DNA from: Stenotrophomonas sp. ISL-67
GTDB lineage: Bacteria; Pseudomonadota; Gammaproteobacteria; Xanthomonadales; Xanthomonadaceae
Direction of reading: 5' to 3'
Assembly: GCF_018612915.1 (NCBI RefSeq)
Contig: NZ_JAGGRL010000008.1
Span: 23,944 to 87,943 of the forward strand
DNA: 64,000 nucleotides
Part shown: positions 1 to 8,784 of the stretch, one piece after another
Layout of the letters: each line of letters begins with the position of its first letter
Numbering within the stretch: position 1 is the first letter of the stretch
The notes under the pieces: generated by a model
Database searches by the model: none
Told to the model about the DNA's origin: nothing
Seen by the model: only the letters and a program-made list of their open reading frames with translations
Translations under genes and position numbers: made by a program

Positions 1-29
1 GATATTTCCTGTTCTGGTTACGGGATCAA

Positions 30-581
30 TTACAGCATGCCGGTTTCGAGGCGGGCGGCCTCGGACATCATGTGCTGGTTCCACGGCGGGTCGAACACCA
101 GTTCGACATCGGCTTCGGCCACGGTCGGGATCATTTCCAGCTTGCTGCGCACGTCGTCGACGAGGATGTCGCCCATGCCACACGCTGGCGCGGTCAGGGT
201 CATCTTGACGTCGACCTCGCGCTGGCCATCGTCCAGGTGCTTGAGCTCCACTTCGTAGACCAGGCCCAGGTCGACGATGTTGAACGGGATCTCCGGGTCG
301 AAGCAGGTGCGCAGCTGCTGCCACACCAGCTTTTCGACCTCCTCGTCGGAGGCGTCGGCGGGCAGTTCCAGCGCCGGTGGCGGTTCCTTGCCCATGGCGT
401 CGCCGTCCTTGCCGGCGATGCGGAACAGATTGCCTTCAACGAACACGGTATAGCTGCCACCCAGCGCCTGGGTGATGTACCCATAGCTGCCGGCCGGCAA
501 AGTGACCGTTTCGCCCTGGGGGACCATGACGGCCTCGCAGTCGCGTTCGAAGTGGACGGGTTCGCTGCTACGGGAGTACAT
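30..581 (-). CDS. sufT: SufT-like Fe-S assembly protein (MIP18/DUF59 domain)
   Basis: 183 residues. The C-terminal half is a DUF59/MIP18 domain with the family landmarks DPEIPFNIVDLGLVYEV (about residues 95-111) and a Cys in PACGMGD (about 133-139). The N-terminal half (1-70) matches the extra domain of bacterial SufT, which helps mature Fe-S proteins in the cytoplasm. No other suf gene is visible, because the window begins just after its stop codon (TAA, 30-32). The ATG at 579-581 is the first in frame and gives the full-length family product. The family call is firm. The exact role in cluster assembly is inferred from the family. Confidence 0.85.
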   Translation of the reverse strand: MYSRSSEPVHFERDCEAVMVPQGETVTLPAGSYGYITQALGGSYTVFVEGNLFRIAGKDGDAMGKEPPPALELPADASDEEVEKLVWQQLRTCFDPEIPFNIVDLGLVYEVELKHLDDGQREVDVKMTLTAPACGMGDILVDDVRSKLEMIPTVAEADVELVFDPPWNQHMMSEAARLETGML

Positions 582-698
582 GTGGATCGATATGGGGTCG
601 CGGCCAATTCCCGCAAGGCCGCCATTTTAGCCCAGCGGCCGCCCACGCGCCGGTCACCCCGCAAGCCGGTATCCTGTGGCGGACCAAAGGAAGAATGC

Positions 699-1118
699 AT
701 GCCGCCCACCTCTGCGCCCGCCAGGTCTTCTGCCTGGGTCTGGGCCCCGCTGTTTCTGCTTGGAATCGTCACGGCCACACTGGCCTGGTTGGTCATCGCA
801 CTGCTGAGCAGCCGCCAGGCGGGCTGGATGGCCGTACTGGCCGCGCTGGAACTGGGGTTCATGCTGCGCCTGGGCAAGCTGCGCGGCGGCCCGTTGCGGG
901 TCACATTGACCCTGCTGGGAACCCTGCTGGTGGCGGCAGCCGCCAACTGGGGCATCGCCTCGGCCTATCTGGGCGGTTCGCTGGGACTGGATCCGTGGGA
1001 TTCAGCGTTGCGGATGGGGCCGTTCATGGCGTTCACGTTGGTTCAGCTGGCCAACGGCGTTGCCGAATGGTTGTGGCTGGGGGTGGCGTTGGTCGTCGGG
1101 TGGTGGATAGCGAGGTAA
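699..1118 (+). CDS. small multi-pass membrane protein, unknown function
   Basis: 139 residues with about four hydrophobic helices (roughly 15-37, 42-60, 68-92 and 108-137), including WAPLFLLGIVTATLAWLV near the N-terminus, so it is an inner-membrane protein. The frame is open far upstream, but I place the start at the ATG at 699 because AAGGA at 688-692 sits at good spacing and the upstream part overlaps sufT antisense. No catalytic motif is visible. It is divergent from sufT, so 582-698 must hold promoters for both. I do not recognise a named family. Confidence 0.7.
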   Translation: MPPTSAPARSSAWVWAPLFLLGIVTATLAWLVIALLSSRQAGWMAVLAALELGFMLRLGKLRGGPLRVTLTLLGTLLVAAAANWGIASAYLGGSLGLDPWDSALRMGPFMAFTLVQLANGVAEWLWLGVALVVGWWIAR

Positions 1119-1130
1119 CGTTCGGCGATT

Positions 1131-1242
1131 GCGTGGGCCGGCCAACGGCCGGCGCTACGAATTGTTACGGGCCCATTGAAATCAGGATCAATCAACCGCC
1201 GGGTCCATCGACCCGTAGCGCCGGCCGTTGGCCGGCCCACGC
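1131..1242. repeat. inverted pair of SMAG/REP palindromes with conserved spacer
   Basis: Two GTAG-ended palindromes face each other: 1131-1158 (ending GGCGCTAC) and its reverse complement at 1215-1242 (beginning GTAGCGCCGGCCGTTGGCC). The spacer contains CTACGAATTGTTACG and GGATCAATCAACC, which recur beside palindromes near 62.4-62.7 kb. The element lies between the 3' ends of two convergent genes, where REP dimers usually sit. Confidence 0.85.
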
Positions 1243-1265
1243 ATATCCATGGCCATCCCATCCGC

Positions 1266-2720
1266 TCAATGCCCCCCGTCGAGCGCCTTCAATTCGCTGA
1301 CCAACGCGCCAGCCGCCCCAGCCCCATCGCCGTAGAGCATGCGCGCGTTGTCGGCGTAGAACAGCGCGTTTTCGATGCCGGCGAAGCCCGTACCCTTGCC
1401 GCGCTTGATCACCACCACGTTGCGGGCGTTGACCACGTCCAGGATCGGCATGCCGTAGATCGGGCTGGCCGGGTCGGTGCGCGCCACCGGGTTGACCACG
1501 TCATTGGCGCCGATCACCAGTGCCACGTCGGTGGTGGGGAACTCCGGGTTGATGTCGTCCATGTCGGCGATCAGGTCGTACGGCACGCCCGCTTCGGCCA
1601 ACAGCACGTTCATGTGGCCCGGCATGCGTCCCGCCACCGGGTGGATCGCGAATTTCACCTTGATGCCGCGCTCGATCAGGCGCTGTGCCAGCTCCCATAC
1701 CTTGTGCTGGGCCTGGGCCACGGCCATCCCGTAGCCGGGCACGATCACCACGCGTTCGGCAAAAGCCAGCATGGCGGCCACGTCGCTGGCCTCGATCGGC
1801 TTCTGCGCGCCGGTGATTTCCTGCGCGGTGCCGCCACCACCGAAGTTGGAGAACAGCACGCCGCTGATCGGCCGGTTCATCGCCTTGGCCATCAACCGGG
1901 TCAGCAGGATGCCGGCCGCGCCGACCATCATGCCGGCGATGATCAACGCCTCGTTGCCCAGCACATAGCCTTCGAAGGCCACGGCCAGGCCGGTGAAGGC
2001 GTTGTACAGCGAGATCACCACCGGCATGTCGGCGCCGCCGATCGGCAGGGTCATCAACACGCCCAACGCCAGGGCGACCACGAAGAAGCTGATGATCGCC
2101 ACCGGGCTCAGGCTGACCGCCGCCCAGGTGCCCAGCACCACCATCGCCAGCGCGACCAGCAGATTGAACGCCTGCTGGCCGGGAAAGGTCACGCGCCGGT
2201 CCAGCCGCCCGTCGAGCTTGGCCCAGGCGATGATGGAACCGGACAGCGATACCGCGCCGATCGCCGAGCCGATCACCGCCAGCGCCAGCACCGTGGCCGA
2301 GGGTTGGCGCGCGCCCAGTTCGGCGATGGCCTGCGCGCTCCAGTGGCTGGTATCGCGGTTGGCCAGGAACGAAAAGCGCAGCAGTTCCACCGCACCGATC
2401 GCGGCGGCCGAACCGCCGCCCATGCCGTTGTACAGCGCCACCATCTGCGGCATGTCGGTGATGGCCACGCGCTTGGCCGACCACCACGCCACGCCGGTAC
2501 CGATGGCTACCGCCGCCAGGATCAGCGGTACGTTGTGCAGGTCGGGCAGGAAGAAGGTCGCCACCGTGGCGATCAGCATGCCCAGGCCCGCCCAGCGGAT
2601 GCCGCTGCGCGCGGTCATCGGCGAGGCCATGCGCTGCAGGCCCAGCAGGAACAGGGTGGCGGCCACCAGGTAGCTCACCTGCACCAGCCACTGCAGCAGT
2701 TGCGCGGTGGTCACGTTCAA
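1266..2720 (-). CDS. pntB: NAD(P) transhydrogenase subunit beta
   Basis: About 484 residues, close to the usual 460-480. PntB carries the membrane helices and the NADP(H)-binding domain III of the proton-translocating transhydrogenase, which uses the proton gradient to reduce NADP+ with NADH. The N-terminal two thirds is a run of hydrophobic helices. The C-terminal domain contains the NADP-binding stretch VPGYGMAVAQAQH and GANDVVNPVART. I choose TTG at 2718-2720 as start because GGAG lies 8 nt upstream and it overlaps the pntAb stop as TTGA. A GTG at 2714 is the alternative. It is translationally coupled to pntAb. Confidence 0.93.
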   Translation of the reverse strand: MNVTTAQLLQWLVQVSYLVAATLFLLGLQRMASPMTARSGIRWAGLGMLIATVATFFLPDLHNVPLILAAVAIGTGVAWWSAKRVAITDMPQMVALYNGMGGGSAAAIGAVELLRFSFLANRDTSHWSAQAIAELGARQPSATVLALAVIGSAIGAVSLSGSIIAWAKLDGRLDRRVTFPGQQAFNLLVALAMVVLGTWAAVSLSPVAIISFFVVALALGVLMTLPIGGADMPVVISLYNAFTGLAVAFEGYVLGNEALIIAGMMVGAAGILLTRLMAKAMNRPISGVLFSNFGGGGTAQEITGAQKPIEASDVAAMLAFAERVVIVPGYGMAVAQAQHKVWELAQRLIERGIKVKFAIHPVAGRMPGHMNVLLAEAGVPYDLIADMDDINPEFPTTDVALVIGANDVVNPVARTDPASPIYGMPILDVVNARNVVVIKRGKGTGFAGIENALFYADNARMLYGDGAGAAGALVSELKALDGGH

Positions 2721-3025
2721 GGTGCCTTCTCCCCGGCGTCGCGCTTCTGGCTGGGCTTGAACATGTCCAGCATGCGCTCGGTCACCACGTAACCGCCTGC
2801 GGCGTTGCCCGCGCCCAGCACCACGGCGATGAAGCCGATGATCTTCTCCAGCGGGGTCTGCGCGTGGCCCAGCACCACCATGGCGCCGATCAGCACGATG
2901 CCGTGGATGAAGTTGGACCCGGACATCAGGGGGGTATGCAGGATCACCGGCACCCGCGAAATGATCACGTGGCCTGCAATCGCAGCCAGCATGAAGATGT
3001 ACAACGCCACGAACCCGTCGCTCAT
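2717..3025 (-). CDS. pntAb: NAD(P) transhydrogenase subunit alpha, part 2 (membrane)
   Basis: 102 residues with three to four hydrophobic helices, including VALYIFMLAAIAGHVI and GIVLIGAMVVLGHA. It corresponds to the C-terminal membrane domain of E. coli PntA, encoded separately as in Rhodospirillum and many three-gene pnt operons. Its stop overlaps the pntB start. The NAD-binding partner pntAa is on the same strand but 1.5 kb upstream, with a divergently oriented sigma-factor cassette in between. pntAb-pntB must therefore have a promoter of its own in 3026-3154 or depend on read-through. Confidence 0.92.
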   Translation of the reverse strand: MSDGFVALYIFMLAAIAGHVIISRVPVILHTPLMSGSNFIHGIVLIGAMVVLGHAQTPLEKIIGFIAVVLGAGNAAGGYVVTERMLDMFKPSQKRDAGEKAP

Positions 3026-3154
3026 TGCTGTCCCTCTTCCCGGCGGTCATCCCGTCCCCTGCATCATAACCATGCGCTGAACCGTTCTGCAGGGCGGTCA
3101 ACCAATGCCGCGCCGGTGCGTTCTCACGGTATCCCCCTGCGCGAGCGCTACCCT

Positions 3155-3724
3155 GTGCTGGTGAGCCCTTCCCTGCCGACCCTGGCCGACGCTGCCGATG
3201 CCGAAACCGCGTTGCCGGTGTCGCTGGATACGTTCCTGGCCGGCATCGGCCCGCGTGCGTTCCGCTTCGCCGAGGCCGGGCTGCGCCAGCGTGACGATGC
3301 GCTGGATGCGGTGCAGGACGCGATGCTGCGCATGCTGGCCTACCGCGACAAACCCGCGGGGGAGTGGTCCCCGCTGTTCTGGAGCATCCTGCGCCGCCGG
3401 GTGGTGGACCTGCAGCGCCGCCGCGGCTTCCGGCTGCAGTTCTGGCGCAGCAGCGACGAACTGGCCGGCGACCACGACATCGACTGGGCCGATCCGGGCC
3501 CCGGCCCGGCGCAGGCCCACGAGCAGCGCGATCAGTACGCCGCGCTGGTCAAGGCATTGCGCGGGCTGCCGGCACGCCAACGCGAAGCGTTCACGCTGCG
3601 CGTGCTGCAGCAGCTCGATGGCGCCACCACCGCCGCAGCCATGGGCTGCAGCGAAGGCGCGGTCAAAACCCATCTTTCGCGCGCCCGGCAGGCGCTGCAG
3701 CAGCATCTGGAGATCGAACTGTGA
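3155..3724 (+). CDS. ECF-type RNA polymerase sigma factor
   Basis: About 189 residues. Region 2 covers roughly 30-95, with DDALDAVQDAMLRML and WSILRRRVVDLQRRRG. Region 4 covers 125-180, with LPARQREAFTLRVLQQ and the helix-turn-helix GCSEGAVKTHLSRARQAL. It has no N-terminal region 1, as expected for group 4. No ATG lies near the domain start; GTG at 3155 or 3161 gives the right length. It overlaps the next gene as GTGA, so sigma factor and putative regulator are coupled. The regulon is unknown. The cassette sits inside the pnt cluster on the opposite strand. Confidence 0.85.
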   Translation: MLVSPSLPTLADAADAETALPVSLDTFLAGIGPRAFRFAEAGLRQRDDALDAVQDAMLRMLAYRDKPAGEWSPLFWSILRRRVVDLQRRRGFRLQFWRSSDELAGDHDIDWADPGPGPAQAHEQRDQYAALVKALRGLPARQREAFTLRVLQQLDGATTAAAMGCSEGAVKTHLSRARQALQQHLEIEL

Positions 3725-4050
3725 GCCGCCCCGTGAATTCCACGCTTCCTGATGACGCCGCGCTGGCGCAGCTGCACGCGCAGGCGGTGAACCAGCTCTC
3801 TCCGGCCACGCTGGCGCGCCTGCGTGCCGCCCGGCACGCGCCGCGGCAGGCACGCGCGCACGGCTGGTGGCTGGCCACCGCCTGTTCGCTGGTGGTCGCG
3901 CTGGGGCTGGGCATCAGCTTCACCGCCCATCCGCCGGAGCCCCCCCCGGTGCAGATGGCAGGCAGTGCCGGAGATGACAGCAGCGATGTGCTCGACGAGA
4001 ATCCGGACCTGTACCTGTGGCTGGGCGCCACCGACCTGGCAATGGAGTGA
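3721..4050 (+). CDS. small single-pass membrane protein, probable sigma-factor partner
   Basis: 109 residues from a GTG start that overlaps the sigma stop codon. One hydrophobic helix (GWWLATACSLVVALGLGI, about 48-66) separates a short cytoplasmic part from an acidic C-terminal tail. Size, topology and coupling fit an anti-sigma-like role. Proteobacterial ECF operons that carry DUF3106 often have a small membrane protein (DUF3619-like) in this slot, and I infer the same here. No zinc-binding anti-sigma motif is visible, so the regulatory role rests on context. Confidence 0.65.
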   Translation: MSRPVNSTLPDDAALAQLHAQAVNQLSPATLARLRAARHAPRQARAHGWWLATACSLVVALGLGISFTAHPPEPPPVQMAGSAGDDSSDVLDENPDLYLWLGATDLAME

Positions 4051-4052
4051 AC

Positions 4053-4484
4053 ATGAAACCGCGACTGACCCTGGCGCTGGTGCTGCTGTCGCTGAGCGCG
4101 GCCAGCGGGGCACAGACTTCGGCGCTGCCGGAGTGGGACAAGCTCACCCCGCAACAGCGGGAGGCGCTGATCGCGCCGGTGCGCGACCGCTGGAACGACG
4201 CGCCGCCGCCGCAGCGCGAGCGCATGCTGCAGCACGGCCAGCGCTGGCAGAGCATGACCCCGGAACAGCGCGAGCTGGCCCGGCGCGGCCGCCACCGCTT
4301 CGAGAACATGAGCCCGGAGCAACGGGAGCAGGCAAAGGCATTGTTCGCGCAGATGCGGGGCATGACGCCTGCGCAGCGTGACGCGTTGCGCGAGCGCTGG
4401 GCCGGCATGAGTCCTGAGCAGCGGCAGGAATGGCTGAAGGCCAACCCGGTAACGGACCGCCCGCCGGCACCGCCCAGGCGCTGA
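4053..4484 (+). CDS. DUF3106 protein with signal peptide
   Basis: 143 residues. The signal peptide spans about 1-22, with a likely cut after SGA. The mature part is built from about six degenerate units around P-x-QR-E/D: LTPQQREAL, PPPQRERML, MTPEQRELA, MSPEQREQA, MTPAQRDAL, MSPEQRQEW. This is the DUF3106 layout, a predicted helical periplasmic protein. It starts 2 nt after the preceding stop and so belongs to the sigma operon. A periplasmic sensing or chaperone-like role is possible but unproven. Confidence 0.8.
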   Translation: MKPRLTLALVLLSLSAASGAQTSALPEWDKLTPQQREALIAPVRDRWNDAPPPQRERMLQHGQRWQSMTPEQRELARRGRHRFENMSPEQREQAKALFAQMRGMTPAQRDALRERWAGMSPEQRQEWLKANPVTDRPPAPPRR

Positions 4485-4489
4485 TCGTT

Positions 4490-4556
4490 GCCACGCAGGG
4501 CGTGGCTCTACGGGATGAGATGCGGGGCGACGGCGTAGAGCCACGCCCTGCGTGGC
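4490..4556. repeat. inverted SMAG/REP pair
   Basis: GCCACGCAGGGCGTGGCTCTAC at 4490-4511 and its reverse complement at 4535-4556 flank a 23-nt spacer. The pair lies between the convergent DUF3106 and pntAa genes, where the hairpins could protect transcript ends. Confidence 0.88.
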
Positions 4557-4580
4557 TGCGCGATGACCAACATCGCGCGC

Positions 4581-5660
4581 CTATGCAATCCAGCGTGTCT
4601 TCGACAGCAGCTCGTCGTCCCAGTCGAACGCGACCGTGCCGTCTTTCACGAACAGCGCGACGAAGTTGAAGACGTTGCGCGCGTACATTTCGCTGGCATG
4701 CACTGCCCCCAGGCTGGCCAGGTTGAGCGGACCGTCCACCGTTACCCCGCCAACATTCACCGTTTCACCCGGTCGGGTAGCCTCGCAGTTGCCGCCGGTT
4801 TCGGCCGCCAGGTCGACAATCACGCTGCCCGGACGCATGCCCTGCACCATGGTACTGCTGACGATCTTGGGAGCCGGGCGGCCGGGCACGGCTGCCGTAC
4901 AGATCACCACGTCCACCAGTTTCAGGTGCTCCCCAAGTCGGCGCTGCTGCTCGGCACGCTCCTCGTCAGTCAGCGCGCGCGCATAACCGCCCTCGCCCAC
5001 CGCGCTCACGCCGAGGTCAAGAAACCTGCCGCCCAGCGATTCAATCTGCTCGCGGGTTTCCGGACGTACGTCGAAACCCTCCACCTGCGCACCCAGCCGG
5101 CGCGCGGTGGCAATGGCCTGCAGCCCGGCCACGCCCGCCCCCACCACCAGCACCCGCGACGGCCGGATGGTGCCGGCGGCAGTGGTCAGCATCGGGAAGA
5201 AGCGGGGCGCCAGCTGCGCGGCGATCAACGTGACCTTGTAGCCGGCCATGCCTGCCTGTGAACTGAGCACGTCCATGGACTGCGCGCGCGTGGTGCGCGG
5301 CAACCGTTCCAGCGGGAACGCCTGCAGCCCACGCGACTGGATCATGCCCGCGCGTTCGGCATCGGCCTGCGGGTGCAGCATGCCCACCAGGCTGGCACCG
5401 CTCTTGAGCTGGCCCAGCCGCGCCGTTTCCGGTGGCTGCACGCACAGCACGATATCGGCCTGGCCAAGGCGCGCGTCGTCGGCCAGCTGGGCACCGACAT
5501 CCAGGTAAGCCTGGTCAGTGAAGCCCGCGCCGGCACCGGCACCCGGTTCGACCCACACGGCAGCGCCCAACGCGATGAGTTTGCGCGCCGTTTCCGGCGT
5601 CAGCGCCACGCGCCGTTCGCCCTGCGCGTATTCCTTGACCCCCAACACCTCGACAGCCAT
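4581..5660 (-). CDS. pntAa: NAD(P) transhydrogenase subunit alpha, part 1 (NAD-binding)
   Basis: 359 residues covering domain I of the transhydrogenase: an AlaDH/PNT N-terminal domain (about 1-135, KEYAQGERRVALTPE) and a Rossmann domain (about 150-300, RVLVVGAGVAGLQAIATARRLGA). It binds NAD(H) and works with pntAb and pntB across the membrane. It is slightly shorter than the 370-384 residues typical of separate PntAa proteins, because it lacks a linker extension. The ATG at 5658-5660 begins the conserved start MAVEVLGVKE. The gene is not contiguous with pntAb and pntB. Confidence 0.92.
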   Translation of the reverse strand: MAVEVLGVKEYAQGERRVALTPETARKLIALGAAVWVEPGAGAGAGFTDQAYLDVGAQLADDARLGQADIVLCVQPPETARLGQLKSGASLVGMLHPQADAERAGMIQSRGLQAFPLERLPRTTRAQSMDVLSSQAGMAGYKVTLIAAQLAPRFFPMLTTAAGTIRPSRVLVVGAGVAGLQAIATARRLGAQVEGFDVRPETREQIESLGGRFLDLGVSAVGEGGYARALTDEERAEQQRRLGEHLKLVDVVICTAAVPGRPAPKIVSSTMVQGMRPGSVIVDLAAETGGNCEATRPGETVNVGGVTVDGPLNLASLGAVHASEMYARNVFNFVALFVKDGTVAFDWDDELLSKTRWIA

Positions 5661-5793
5661 GCATGTCCCCGAGCAGCGGTAAGTGGAGGGATCGTAACCC
5701 GATTGGTCGGGCAGGATGCCTTTCCGCTGAAAGCGCTGCCTGGAATCGGGCGTCGCCTGAGTGCCGGCCGTTCGCCGGCAGCTTCATGCATTG

Positions 5794-5993
5794 GGGCGAA
5801 CAGCCGTTGAGCCGTGCATGGTACGAGCTGGGCCGGCGGGTGCGTATTTGCGGGACACGCCGTAAACCCATCCATGGGGGCTCGTAGAAAACATCCATGT
5901 TTTCTACGGTCCCGCAAATACGCCCCCGCCGACCCTCGACGGTGTGTCAGTGGCCATGGAAGGTCAACGGCGGCTGCTATCAGTTGTTTGGGG
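5794..5993. repeat. branched structured repeat, copy A
   Basis: This is the only content I see in the gene-free stretch 5661-6131. Outer arms 5842-5856 and 5909-5923 pair perfectly over 15 bp. Between them lie a 26-nt core (5857-5882, ACGCCGTAAACCCATCCATG...) and a 12-bp perfect hairpin (5883-5908, CGTAGAAAACAT). Flanking sequence on both sides (GCGAACAGCCG, GAGCTGGGCCGGC, GACCCTCGACGGTG) also matches copy C near 19.4 kb. Short frames reading MDVFYEPPW across it look like repeat sequence and not genes. Confidence 0.85.
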
Positions 5994-6131
5994 ACCGACC
6001 TACCGTGCCCGCGTAGGGCAGGCCATGCGTGTCTGCTCTTTCATACCGCACGCGGCCAACCATCGGGGGAGGCCGGCGGGCAGCCCCAGCACGTAGCACC
6101 CAAAACGCTGCCGTTGACGTTGAACGAAACC

Positions 6132-8453
6132 TCAGTGAACCGTGGCGCCCTTGGTATCCAGGCGGTCGATAACACCCTGCATGGCGCTGTCGAACGCGCC
6201 GTCGTCGATGTGCGCGCGCAGGCGGCCCAGGCGCACCATTACCGCGAGTTCTTCCGGCGAGGCCACGCAGAAGCGCACGCCGCGGCGGTTCACGAACAGC
6301 AGGCGCTGCGAAATCGGGCTGACCCAGGACAGCTTGCCCGCCTGGACCTTGCCGTCCTTGTCGACGAAATCGAGCCAACTGCCGATCTCCAGGCCGCGGA
6401 AGCGGTCGGCATCGGCGTTGTCGAAATCGGTCACATCAACCTTGCTGCCCAGCTCCACGCTGGCACTGTCCGTCGCCGGCGGCACCGGCAGTGCCACCTT
6501 TGGCAGTTCCGGCAGCGCGCGCTCCAGTTCCGGACGCGATTCAGCGATGGACTGCAGCGTGTCGTGCAGCGAATCGATGGCGGCGTTGGCACCATCGGCG
6601 TGCACGCCCACACTGGCAAACACCTTGCGCAGCACCGGGTGCCACGCCTGCAGCCACGGCTTGCCGACGATCTGGCGACGGGCTTCGGCGACTTCTTCCA
6701 AGACGCCATCGGCCAGGGCGAGCGCCTCGCTCACCGACGGGCCGTCGTCGCCTTCGCGCAGCACGGCCAAAGTGAGATGGTGCTGCCACGGCTGGCGCAG
6801 GAAATCGCCGATGGCCTGCGGCAGCGCCGTATCGGCGATACGCCAGTCCAGCTCGGATGCCGCGCGGGTGCGCGCCACTTCCAGTTTTTCCTGGCCACGC
6901 TGGGTCTCGGCCGCACGCCGTTCGGCGATCTCGATCCGGCGCCGGTGCTGGGCGAGGAAGTCGCGGAATTCTTCTTCCAGGGTCAGGAAGATGGCCAGGT
7001 TCTCGTTGAACTCGGCCACCAGCCGCTCGATGATTTCCTCGACCTTGCCCATCAGCACGCGCTCGGCCTGGCTCTCGCCGGTATTGCCTTCGCAGGCCTC
7101 GGCCAGCGAATTGAGCAGCTTGCGCGCCGGGTGGGTCTTCTGCACGAACATGCGGCGGTCGAGCATGGCCACCTTGACGAACGGCACCACCAGCCGGCCG
7201 ATCAGCTCGCGAGAGCGACCTTCCAGGTCGCGCTCGTCGAGCATCACATCGAACAGCATGCCGACCAGGTCGATCGCATCTTCATCCTGCGGGTCCAGGC
7301 GCGCCTGCGCCGGGTCCACCCCGAGCCGGGTCGCTCCGGACAGCACTTCACTCTTCAGCCGCTGTGCCAGCGATTCCCCATCTTCGCCGATCGCCGCGCG
7401 CAGGGTCGCGCTTGGCGTGGCCTGCAGCAGCGACAGCACCGACATCATTTCGCGCTGGCTGAGCGGACGCTGCTGCCCGACCGCCACGCTGGCGGCGGAC
7501 GTGGCGTCTTCACGCACATGCCGGGTCTGCTGCAGCAACTCGTGCAGTGCCTCCAGCAACATGCCCTGGTTGCCGCTCATGCCGTCGGGGCCATCGCTGG
7601 CATGGTCATGCGCGGCCTGCGCCGACTGCATGCGGCCGCGGCTGGCCGCCCAGCGGTCGGCAAAGCGTCGCGCCCAGGCCGGTGCCGCACTATCGTCGGC
7701 AGCGCCGCTTTCGGTTTCCAGCGCCTCGACCAGTTCGTCCAGTTCCTGCCGCGACGAAGGCGAAGGCGAAGGCGGACGCGGCGCGGCGCGGCGCGGGGCC
7801 GCCATCTGCGGCATCACACCGGCAGCCGCCAGTTGTTCATCCAGTTTCTCGTAACGCTTGCCGATCGGCGCATGCAGGTCGCGCTCGCACAGCTTGATCA
7901 GCACCAGGCGCACTTCCGGCGCCAGTTCACAGTCTGCGAAGGCCTCATGGATCGCCACGCCGATGTGCTCGGGGCTGATCGGATTGATATCGGCATTCAA
8001 TTCAAGTCCGCCGGCAATCCAGCCCAGGCGGCGGTCGAGCCGGCCCAGCACCGGTTTCCAGTCGCGCAGCAGCACGGTGGCGAAGTTGCGCACCGCCAGC
8101 CGCGATTCCAGCACGTGTTCAGGGACCAGGCTCAGTCCGTCCTCGACCTGACCGGCCAGGGTGGCTTCGGCCGACAACGGTTCGGCACCTTCCAGCGCGT
8201 CCCAGGCCCGGGCCAGGTGACCACGGAAGCCGGCCACGATGTCCTCGCGGCGCCGACGCAGTTCACGCATGCCATCCAGGAACAACAGCTGCGACGCGCC
8301 CGCAGTGCCGGCACGGTCGAACAGCACGTCGTCGAAGCGTGCAAGTACGGTCGCGAACGACTCGGCCAGGCCCGGCAGGGCGGCCTCGCGCGCAAGCTTC
8401 AACAGCGCCGGGTCGCGACCCGGCTGTCCCGGTACATTGGGCGTGGCGATCAT
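6132..8453 (-). CDS. DUF1631 family protein
   Basis: 773 residues, soluble, with no signal peptide or membrane segment. The whole length fits the DUF1631 family of large gammaproteobacterial proteins, sometimes misannotated as thymidine phosphorylase. There are long helical, Glu/Arg-rich segments (about 480-560) and a disordered Pro/Ser patch near 235-255 (PPSPSPSSRQ). The C-terminal 120 residues (LEIGSWLDFVDKDGKVQAGKLSW onward) resemble a PilZ-like beta fold. No enzyme motif is evident. It is a single-gene unit; function unknown. Confidence 0.8.
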   Translation of the reverse strand: MIATPNVPGQPGRDPALLKLAREAALPGLAESFATVLARFDDVLFDRAGTAGASQLLFLDGMRELRRRREDIVAGFRGHLARAWDALEGAEPLSAEATLAGQVEDGLSLVPEHVLESRLAVRNFATVLLRDWKPVLGRLDRRLGWIAGGLELNADINPISPEHIGVAIHEAFADCELAPEVRLVLIKLCERDLHAPIGKRYEKLDEQLAAAGVMPQMAAPRRAAPRPPSPSPSSRQELDELVEALETESGAADDSAAPAWARRFADRWAASRGRMQSAQAAHDHASDGPDGMSGNQGMLLEALHELLQQTRHVREDATSAASVAVGQQRPLSQREMMSVLSLLQATPSATLRAAIGEDGESLAQRLKSEVLSGATRLGVDPAQARLDPQDEDAIDLVGMLFDVMLDERDLEGRSRELIGRLVVPFVKVAMLDRRMFVQKTHPARKLLNSLAEACEGNTGESQAERVLMGKVEEIIERLVAEFNENLAIFLTLEEEFRDFLAQHRRRIEIAERRAAETQRGQEKLEVARTRAASELDWRIADTALPQAIGDFLRQPWQHHLTLAVLREGDDGPSVSEALALADGVLEEVAEARRQIVGKPWLQAWHPVLRKVFASVGVHADGANAAIDSLHDTLQSIAESRPELERALPELPKVALPVPPATDSASVELGSKVDVTDFDNADADRFRGLEIGSWLDFVDKDGKVQAGKLSWVSPISQRLLFVNRRGVRFCVASPEELAVMVRLGRLRAHIDDGAFDSAMQGVIDRLDTKGATVH

Positions 8454-8784
8454 GCGAAAAGGCTCCCCACCCTCGCAGGTACAGAATGCAACATGGATAC
8501 AACGGGCACGGGCGTCCCCAAGACACCAGCACCCGGATGGTAGGACGTCCGACCGGTCAGGGACAGTGAAACAGTCCGCACTTTAAACCTCATGACCCGG
8601 GCGCCGGCAGGCCTTGTATCGTAAGGCCAGCGTCGATGGGAAGCGAGTACAGGGACGTGAAGGAATACCACTAATAAGGTGCTGTTCATCGCGGTTTGTC
8701 GCAAATGGGCCGGAGATCGCCCCACGCCGTGTCACAAACTGCCCCGCCTATACTTGGCGTACCGAGACGCCTGACTGAGATCCC
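8454..8784. other. divergent intergenic region, no gene seen
   Basis: 331 nt between the divergent DUF1631 and nitroreductase genes. No open frame here has a good start. TATACT at 8749-8754 could be a -10 for the rightward gene, but no convincing -35 lies at 16-18 nt, so I do not call a promoter. No repeat of the families seen elsewhere in the window is present. Confidence 0.5.

Noticed and set aside
5814..5917. Short frames reading MDVFYEPPW or KHGCFLRA across the structured repeat
   Set aside because: The same peptides appear wherever the repeat occurs, in different frames and without ribosome sites. The conservation is of the repeat DNA.
8726..8754. Sigma70 promoter for the nitroreductase gene
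   Set aside because: TATACT is a good -10, but no -35 match lies at 16-18 nt, so I do not report it as a promoter.
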